DNA of 9,788 bases, taken from assembly GCA_015068175.1 (NCBI GenBank), contig SVLA01000074.1:1-9788 (forward strand). The letters are read 5' to 3'. Of this stretch, positions 5,347-9,788 are shown piece after piece. Made by a program: the position numbers and the translations under genes. Numbering within the stretch: position 1 is the stretch's first letter; each line of letters starts with the position of its first letter. This DNA comes from Oscillospiraceae bacterium (GTDB taxonomy: Bacteria; Bacillota_A; Clostridia; Oscillospirales; Oscillospiraceae). The notes beneath the pieces were generated by a model. That model saw only the letters and a program-made list of their open reading frames with translations, did not search any database and was not told the origin of the DNA.

Positions 5347-6828
5347 ATGGAAATCAAATTTGATCAAACATCCTGTCGGTGCCTGAAGAAACTGACCAAT
5401 CAGGTCCAGCAGAAGGAATTGACCCAGGAAGTACGTTTGCCGGAAGCAATGCCGGACATTGGCCGGATCCTGGGATGCTGGGGGCAGGTGATCCTTCGGG
5501 GGAAGGAGTGGCGTGGCGGCGCCATGGGCGGTCATGGGGGCGTCATGGCCCGGGTGCTGTACGCCCCGGAGGACGGTTCCCGGCCCCGGTCCGTGGAAGC
5601 ATGGGTGCCGTTCCAGATGAAATGGGATCTGCCCCAGACCCAGCATGATGGCTACATCTGCATGATGCCGCTGTTAAAGGGGATGGATTGCCGCGGTACC
5701 TCCGCCCGGAAGATCATGGTGCGGGCCACAGTGGGGGTCCGGGCCCAGGCTCTTGAAAACGGGGAGCAGGGGATCTGTATGCCGCCGGAACTGCCGGGGG
5801 ACGTGCAAGTGCTGAAGAATACCTACCCCATGGATCTGCCCCGGGAATTCGGTGAAAAACTCTTCCCGGTGGAGGAAGAATGGACCAGCCCCGGGGATGG
5901 GCCGGCCATGGAGGAGATCCTGAACTTTACATGTCTGCCACGGATCACGGAGGAAAAGATCATGGCCTCCCGGTTGGTGTTCCGTGGGAAATTGCTGCTG
6001 TCGGCGCTGTACTGGGGCGACAGCGGACTGAACCGCTGGGAAACGGAAGTGCCCTTTTCTCAATATGCGGACCTGGACCGGGACTACGGGGCTGATGCCT
6101 CCGCACGGATCCTGCCGGTGTTGACCGATGGGGAATTGACACTTTCGGAGGGGAAGATCCTGCTGAAAGCCGGGATCTGTGCCCAATTTACCATTTTTGA
6201 TCGGGAAATGGTCACCGTGGCGGAGGATGCTTACAGCCATCGCCGGGACTTGCAGATCCATAAACAGCAGCTTTGCCTGCCGGCACGGCTGGAGCAGCGG
6301 ATGCAGCCGTTGACGGCAAGATGCGCCGTGGACGGAGAAGCGGCGCGGATCCTGGATGTGACCTGGGTGCCGGATCATCCCTGCAAGGAAGGGGACGGGA
6401 TCCTGGTGGGCGGCGCCTTCCAGGTGCTGTATGAGGACCGTGCGGGGAGCATCCAAACCGCATCGGCCCGGTGGGAGGAGGAACTGTCACCGGACTGGGA
6501 CGGCGCGGCGATCCCGGAAGGATATTGCTTACCGGTGAATTTCGCCGGGGGAGAAGTGACGGGCAACGGCATGGAATTGACCGCCGAAGCGGTTTTGGAC
6601 AGCGCCGTGTTTGCCGGTCAGGGCCTGGAGATGATCAGCGCCATGGACCTGGGTGCGGAATCGGCGCCGGATCCCGCCCGGCCGTCCCTGATCCTGCGGC
6701 GATGCACGGATCAGGGACTGTGGACTCTGGCAAAGGAAAGCGGCTCCACGGTGGAGGCCATTTGCCTGGCCAACAGCCTGGACGGGGAGCCGGAGGATGG
6801 CCGGATGCTGCTGATCCCGGTGATCTGA
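5347..6828 (+). CDS. sipL: SipL-like spore coat morphogenesis protein (SPOCS/DUF3794 repeats plus LysM)
   Basis: The 493-residue protein shows the SipL layout: three SPOCS (DUF3794) domains at about 28-135, 188-295 and 307-435, then a C-terminal LysM-like domain (449-493). The first repeat carries the typical LPEAMPDIGRILGCWGQV stretch (31-48), and the second CLPRI followed by a beta-rich core. The LysM part reads GLWTLAKESGSTVEAI...MLLIPVI, with its usual central loop shortened. In C. difficile SipL binds the coat ATPase SpoIVA through the LysM domain and links coat layers to the forespore surface; that role is inferred here from architecture. The ATG at 5347 follows AAGGAG (5333-5338) by 8 nt, preferred over the in-frame GTG at 5338, which lies on the ribosome binding site. 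A Gly-rich insertion (57-65) interrupts the first repeat. Other SPOCS proteins with LysM exist, so exact orthology is not certain. Confidence 0.82.
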   Translation: MEIKFDQTSCRCLKKLTNQVQQKELTQEVRLPEAMPDIGRILGCWGQVILRGKEWRGGAMGGHGGVMARVLYAPEDGSRPRSVEAWVPFQMKWDLPQTQHDGYICMMPLLKGMDCRGTSARKIMVRATVGVRAQALENGEQGICMPPELPGDVQVLKNTYPMDLPREFGEKLFPVEEEWTSPGDGPAMEEILNFTCLPRITEEKIMASRLVFRGKLLLSALYWGDSGLNRWETEVPFSQYADLDRDYGADASARILPVLTDGELTLSEGKILLKAGICAQFTIFDREMVTVAEDAYSHRRDLQIHKQQLCLPARLEQRMQPLTARCAVDGEAARILDVTWVPDHPCKEGDGILVGGAFQVLYEDRAGSIQTASARWEEELSPDWDGAAIPEGYCLPVNFAGGEVTGNGMELTAEAVLDSAVFAGQGLEMISAMDLGAESAPDPARPSLILRRCTDQGLWTLAKESGSTVEAICLANSLDGEPEDGRMLLIPVI

Positions 6829-6837
6829 ATATAATCG

Positions 6838-6876
6838 ACCGCCGTTTCGGAATCCCCGGAACGGCGGTTTCTTCCC
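6838..6876 (+). terminator. rho-independent terminator after SipL-like gene
   Basis: A 13-bp stem pairs 6838-6850 (ACCGCCGTTTCGG) with 6856-6868 (CCGGAACGGCGGT), with one G-T wobble and a 5-nt loop. The tail TTCTTCCCTT is pyrimidine-rich. It lies 9 nt after the stop and isolates the gene from the GTPase operon. Confidence 0.75.
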
Positions 6877-6898
6877 TTGGCGCAGGTGAAAAAAGAAC

Positions 6899-6927
6899 TT
6901 GCCAGAGTGTGGAAACGGTGGTATAAT
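6899..6927 (+). promoter_or_regulatory. near-consensus sigma-A promoter for the GTPase pair, with doubled -10
   Basis: TTGCCA (6899-6904), a 17-bp spacer and a perfect TATAAT (6922-6927). A second TATAAT follows at 6931-6936, a direct repeat 9 bp on. The first copy has the correct spacing; the second has none and may be chance or an alternative start. No palindromic Zur- or Fur-like box is clear between the promoter and the ribosome binding site GGAAGGTG (6948-6955). Confidence 0.8.
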
Positions 6928-6962
6928 GGCTATAATCAAAAGAAAACGGAAGGTGTTATACC

Positions 6963-7997
6963 ATGACTAAAATCGATATTTATTCCGGCTTTTTGGGCGC
7001 CGGCAAGACCACACTGATCAAGAAGATGATCAAGGAAGCCTATGCAGGGGAGAAGCTGGTGCTGATCGAAAATGAGTTCGGTGAGATCGGCATCGACGGC
7101 GGATTCCTCCAGGATGCAGGCATCAACATTACCGAGATGAACTCCGGCTGTATTTGCTGCAGCCTGGTGGGCGACTTCGGCAAGGCCCTGACCCAGGTCA
7201 TCGACGAGTATCATCCTGACCGCATCGTCATCGAACCCTCCGGCGTGGGCAAGCTCTCCGACGTGATCGCCGCCGTGGAGAAGGTCACCGGTGAAGATGT
7301 GACCCTGGGCCATACCGTGGCTGTGGCAGATGCCGGCAAGGTGAAGGTGTATATGAAGAACTTCGGCGAGTTCTACAACAACCAGATCGAGACTGCTTCC
7401 ACCATCATCTTGTCCCGGACCGATTCCGTTCCCCAGGCCAAGCTGGACCTGGCTGTGGCCTTGATCCGGGAACACAATGCCCATGCGGTGCTGGTCATTA
7501 CGCCCTGGGATCAGCTTACCGGCCAGCAGTTGCTGGAGGCTATGGAGGGCGGTGATTCCCTGCAGAAGCACATGGAAGAACTGGAACACGAGCATCACCA
7601 CCATCACCACGATGAGGAGCATCATTGCTGCTGCGGCGGCCACCATCACGACCATGAGCATCACCATGAGCACGGGGAGCATTGCGGCTGCGGCCACCAT
7701 CATGACCACGGTCACCACCACGCAGATGAAGTGTTCACTTCCTGGGGCGTGGAAACGGCCAGGAAGTTTACTGTGGGCGAGATCGAGGAGGCGCTCCATT
7801 GCCTGGACACCGGCCGGTATGGCATGGTCCTCCGGGCCAAGGGCATCGTGGCCTGCGCTGACGGCGGCTGGATCCACTTTGACTATGTGCCCGAGGAACA
7901 CAATGTGCGGATGGGCTCCGCTTCCGTCATGGGTAAGCTGTGCGTCATCGGCAGCAACCTGCAGGAGCAGGATGTGGCCAAGCTCTTTGGGGTGTAA
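6963..7997 (+). CDS. COG0523/CobW-family GTPase, putative metallochaperone with His-rich linker
   Basis: This 344-residue P-loop GTPase belongs to the G3E COG0523 family, which delivers transition metals, often zinc, to target proteins. Seen in sequence: Walker A GFLGAGKTT (9-17), the ENEFGEIGIDG switch (36-46), the metal-binding C63-I-C-C66 motif preceded by MNSG, E91-P-S-G94, and SRTD (151-154) in the place of NKxD for guanine recognition. A linker at 209-253 contains 25 His and 5 Cys in 45 residues; the C-terminal CobW domain follows (about 257-344, starting FTSWGVET). Such His-rich stretches bind Zn or Ni in relatives. It starts 7 nt after GGAAGGTG under a strong promoter and is followed after 3 nt by a second GTPase-like gene. 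The true metal and client are unknown. No metal-responsive operator is visible, so constitutive expression is possible. Confidence 0.93.
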   Translation: MTKIDIYSGFLGAGKTTLIKKMIKEAYAGEKLVLIENEFGEIGIDGGFLQDAGINITEMNSGCICCSLVGDFGKALTQVIDEYHPDRIVIEPSGVGKLSDVIAAVEKVTGEDVTLGHTVAVADAGKVKVYMKNFGEFYNNQIETASTIILSRTDSVPQAKLDLAVALIREHNAHAVLVITPWDQLTGQQLLEAMEGGDSLQKHMEELEHEHHHHHHDEEHHCCCGGHHHDHEHHHEHGEHCGCGHHHDHGHHHADEVFTSWGVETARKFTVGEIEEALHCLDTGRYGMVLRAKGIVACADGGWIHFDYVPEEHNVRMGSASVMGKLCVIGSNLQEQDVAKLFGV

Positions 7998-8000
7998 ACC

Positions 8001-8942
8001 ATGCAGCAGATCCCGGTATATGCTTTTACCGGCTTTCTGGATGCCGGCAAGACGAAATTTATCCAGGAGACTTTGGAAGACGAGCGTTTCAACGCCGGCG
8101 AGCGGACGCTGCTGCTGGTGTGCGAAGAGGGCGAGGAGGAGTATGATTTCTCCACCTATCCCCATAAAAATGTGTACCTGGAAGTGATCGACCAGGAGAA
8201 GGTGACCACCAAGGAACTGACGGCTTTGGCCAAGAAGTGCAAAGCCCAGCGGGTGGTGCTGGAGCTGAACGGTATGCAGCTCGTGGGGGATTTCTATACC
8301 CGCCTGCCGGAGAATTGGGTGGTTGCCCAGGAAGTGATGTTTGCCGATTCCACCACTTTCCAGGCTTATAACGCCAATATGCGCAACCTGGTGATGGACA
8401 AACTGCTGGGCGCCCAGATGGTGGTGTTCAACCGCCTGACGCCGGGGCAGGATACCATGCCGTTTCACAAGATCGCCCGGGCGGCCAACCGCCGGATCGA
8501 TATTCTGTACGATTACATGGACGGCACCACCGCTTTTGATGATGTGGAAGATCCCTTGCCCTTCGACATCAACGCCCCCATTATTGAGGTGGGGGACGAG
8601 GATTTTGCGCTGTGGTACCGGGATGTGACGGAGGAACCCCAGAAGTATCAGGGAAAGACCATCCGTTTCAAGGGCCAGGTGGCCATGCTGCGGCGGCAGA
8701 AGGAGAATATGTTTGCCCCGGGCCGATTTGTGATGACCTGCTGTGCCGACGATATTCAGTTCTGCGGCGTGCCCTGTCACTATGGCCAGGCAAGCACCCT
8801 GGAACCCCGGAGCTGGGTCATGGTGGAGGCCACCATTTCTGCGGAGAAGCATCCGCTGTATCACGGTGAACTGGGTCCCGTCCTTACCGCCAAGAGCGTC
8901 CGCCCGGCAGAAAAGGCCCAACAGGATGTGGTGACATTCTAA
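8001..8942 (+). CDS. divergent CobW-like GTPase fused to YcgQ/TIGR03943-like C-terminal domain
   Basis: This 313-residue protein has two parts. The N-terminal part (about 4-175) is a G3E-type P-loop domain: Walker A GFLDAGKTK (11-19), a second strand ending LLLVCEEG, LELNGM (87-92) at the place of EPSG, and VVFNRLT (141-147) at the place of NKxD. It lacks the CxCC motif and the ENEFGE switch. The C-terminal part (about 218-303) reads TIRFKGQV, then GRFVMTCCADDIQFCGVPC (241-259), then SWVMVEATI and GPVLTAKSV; this resembles the OB-like soluble domain of YcgQ/TIGR03943 proteins. Cys247, Cys248, Cys255 and Cys259 could bind metal. It is 3 nt downstream of the COG0523 gene and surely co-transcribed. 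A role as partner of the first protein in metal handling is inference; GTP hydrolysis by this subunit is uncertain. Confidence 0.82.
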   Translation: MQQIPVYAFTGFLDAGKTKFIQETLEDERFNAGERTLLLVCEEGEEEYDFSTYPHKNVYLEVIDQEKVTTKELTALAKKCKAQRVVLELNGMQLVGDFYTRLPENWVVAQEVMFADSTTFQAYNANMRNLVMDKLLGAQMVVFNRLTPGQDTMPFHKIARAANRRIDILYDYMDGTTAFDDVEDPLPFDINAPIIEVGDEDFALWYRDVTEEPQKYQGKTIRFKGQVAMLRRQKENMFAPGRFVMTCCADDIQFCGVPCHYGQASTLEPRSWVMVEATISAEKHPLYHGELGPVLTAKSVRPAEKAQQDVVTF

Positions 8943-8946
8943 GACA

Positions 8947-8974
8947 AACACGGCACCCAACCGGGTGCCGTGTT
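8947..8974. terminator. perfect hairpin between convergent genes, probable bidirectional terminator
   Basis: AACACGGCACCC (8947-8958) pairs perfectly with GGGTGCCGTGTT (8963-8974) across a 4-nt loop. It begins 5 nt after one stop codon and ends 3 nt before the stop of the opposing gene, so it suits both. Neither side has a long T-run (rightward tail GATTATTTG, leftward TGTCTTAG). Confidence 0.7.
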
Positions 8975-8976
8975 GA

Positions 8977-9432
8977 TTATTTGTCGAGTTTGGCCAATAA
9001 TCTGCAGGAAATGTTTTTGCCATCTTTTCTTGCGGCGGAAAAGGACAAGAACAGTCCAAGAACAAACAGAAAGACGAGGATCCACCAACCTCTGCCACTG
9101 TTCAGGGACAGACTGGCGTTGATACGAGTGAATCTGGTCATGAAGTCCACCCCGGTCAAAGAGAAGATCTGGTAGCAATAGTAGCCCAAAGCGGTCAAAA
9201 AGGCGGCGATGGGATCAAGATACATCTTCCATAAACTGAAACGTGTGGCGATGATCATATAGATGGGGGTAGTAAGCGGAAGGACCCAGATTCTGACGAG
9301 CATGGATGAATCCCAGCCCAGGGTGTATGAAATGGCATCATAGGTCACATGCACGAAGAAAAGGCACCCAATGTACACAAGCAAGTAGAGAATGTAATAA
9401 GCCAGGTGAAACGGCCAGATTTTACGATTCAT
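8977..9432 (-). CDS. small polytopic membrane protein, function unknown
   Basis: A 151-residue protein with four hydrophobic segments: about 8-30, 45-62, 70-92 and 112-132. It has a short basic N-terminus (MNRK) and a basic C-terminal tail (AARKDGKNISCRLLAKLDK), suggesting both ends lie in the cytoplasm. Aromatic residues are abundant (YY, YDAISY, GYYCYQ). An external loop before the last helix reads FTRINASLSLNSGRGWW. I do not recognise a family. The start at 9432 is chosen because AGGAGG on the minus strand (9445-9440) is 7 nt upstream; another in-frame ATG at 9438 is only 1 nt from it, too close. A good sigma-A promoter lies just upstream. It is convergent with the GTPase pair and shares their hairpin; no functional link to them is implied. 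Confidence 0.78.
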   Translation of the reverse strand: MNRKIWPFHLAYYILYLLVYIGCLFFVHVTYDAISYTLGWDSSMLVRIWVLPLTTPIYMIIATRFSLWKMYLDPIAAFLTALGYYCYQIFSLTGVDFMTRFTRINASLSLNSGRGWWILVFLFVLGLFLSFSAARKDGKNISCRLLAKLDK

Positions 9433-9471
9433 GTTCATACCTCCTGATCCATATGTTTCCTTATCGTGTAC

Positions 9472-9499
9472 ATCATACCACAAGGGGGGGATTTGTCAA
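9472..9499 (-). promoter_or_regulatory. sigma-A promoter for the minus-strand membrane protein, G/C homopolymer in spacer
   Basis: On the minus strand: TTGACA (9499-9494), a 16-bp spacer, and TATGAT (9477-9472). The -35 is perfect and the -10 one base off consensus. The spacer contains seven consecutive C (G7 on the plus strand, 9484-9490). A start near 9465 leaves about 20 nt to the ribosome binding site. Confidence 0.7.
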
Positions 9500-9670
9500 G
9501 ATTTGAAGAAGCTTGCGGATGTTCGCTGAGGTGCAGAGACGGTGGCCGTACCGGGATGAGGTTATAAAACAAAATTTCGAAAATAATAAAAATAATTGAT
9601 GCAATTTTAGGGGAGTTGTGTTATAGTAATGTAAATTGTTGTTTAGCGCAGCGTGAAAACAAAAAAACGT
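9500..9670. other. gene-free stretch with AT-rich segment
   Basis: No supported gene. Positions 9500-9560 have ordinary composition. From about 9560 to 9670 the DNA turns strongly AT-rich, with A-tracts at 9566-9573 and 9580-9594, unlike the rest of the window. Such a segment commonly lies upstream of a promoter or at an insertion or recombination boundary. Confidence 0.5.
9596..9627 (+). promoter_or_regulatory. weak rightward promoter candidate
   Basis: TATAGT (9622-9627) with an extended -10 TG (9619-9620) sits in AT-rich DNA. The nearest -35-like hexamer, TTGATG (9596-9601), is 20 bp away, too far for a standard sigma-A pair. If used, it would transcribe the inverted repeat at 9671-9781. 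Confidence 0.25.
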
Positions 9671-9781
9671 TGTCATCCCGAGCGACCGAAGGGAGTCGAG
9701 GGATCTTCGCATTTCGTTCTTGATTGCAGTAAAATCGGTGCCAAGATCCCTCCACGCGGCTTCGCCTTGGTCGGGATGACA
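9671..9781. repeat. 111-bp inverted-repeat element made of two hairpins (REP/MITE-like)
   Basis: The ends are inverted copies: TGTCATCCCGA at 9671-9681 and TCGGGATGACA at 9771-9781. A second inverted match, GGGATCTT (9700-9707) and AAGATCCC (9743-9750), lies inside. Each arm also folds alone: ATCCC (9675-9679) with GGGAT (9700-9704), and ATCCC (9746-9750) with GGGAT (9773-9777). Two inverted hairpin units around a spacer are the layout of BIME-like REP doublets or small non-autonomous elements. GTCATCCCGAG-type repeats are widespread between genes of gut bacteria. No target-site duplication is evident next to the ends. Confidence 0.75.
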
Positions 9782-9788
9782 GCACTTT

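Noticed and set aside
6880..6962. Zur box or metal riboswitch upstream of the COG0523 gene
   Set aside because: The TATAAT repeats are direct, not palindromic, and the leader between the promoter and the ribosome binding site is too short for a known riboswitch.
6936..9098. Very long open frame (about 720 codons) on the minus strand across both GTPase genes
   Set aside because: It is the antisense of two proteins with intact family motifs. Its apparent low-complexity Met/Val stretch is the mirror of the His-rich linker, and it has no ribosome binding site or family match.

Overview
The window reads as chromosomal DNA of a GC-rich, endospore-forming member of the Clostridia, most likely a gut Oscillospiraceae/Ruminococcaceae relative. 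The grounds are strong AGGAGG-type ribosome binding sites, a SipL-like spore-coat morphogenesis protein with a sigma-E-like promoter, Gram-positive lipoprotein and SEDS/PBP gene types, and the overall codon and GC style. No tRNA, rRNA, CRISPR array, transposase or phage gene was found.

Layout. Positions 1-275 are non-coding: short palindromes, a rightward terminator (101-125) and a further hairpin. A DUF1294 membrane protein (276-533, minus) diverges from a small lipoprotein (561-1043, plus) with only 27 bp between their start codons. After a hairpin and a candidate sigma-A promoter comes a three-gene unit: endonuclease IV (nfo, 1165-1992), an FHA-domain/SEDS fusion of the FtsW/RodA type (2011-3729), and a penicillin-binding transpeptidase (3722-5092) whose start overlaps the SEDS stop. 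The unit ends at a strong hairpin (5101-5126). The 3' arm of that hairpin also supplies the Shine-Dalgarno of a 49-residue membrane peptide (5134-5283). Next is the SPOCS/LysM protein (5347-6828), with a sigma-E-like promoter just upstream and a terminator downstream.

A near-consensus sigma-A promoter at 6899-6927 then drives two tandem P-loop proteins. The first (6963-7997) is a canonical COG0523/CobW-family metallochaperone GTPase with a very His-rich linker. The second (8001-8942) is a divergent GTPase-like domain joined to a YcgQ/TIGR03943-like C-terminal domain. A perfect 12-bp hairpin separates this pair from a convergent gene for a four-helix membrane protein of unknown function (8977-9432, minus), whose promoter has a G7 tract in its spacer. 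The right edge (9500-9788) has no gene. It holds an AT-rich stretch and a 111-bp inverted-repeat element made of two hairpins.

How the genes relate. The SEDS glycosyltransferase and the transpeptidase form a cognate peptidoglycan synthase pair, and the fused FHA domain suggests control by Ser/Thr phosphorylation. The SipL-like protein belongs to spore-coat assembly and is probably an independent unit. The two GTPase-like proteins probably act together in transition-metal (perhaps zinc) handling. The most interesting points are the FHA-SEDS fusion, the hairpin-embedded small gene, and the asymmetric GTPase pair.
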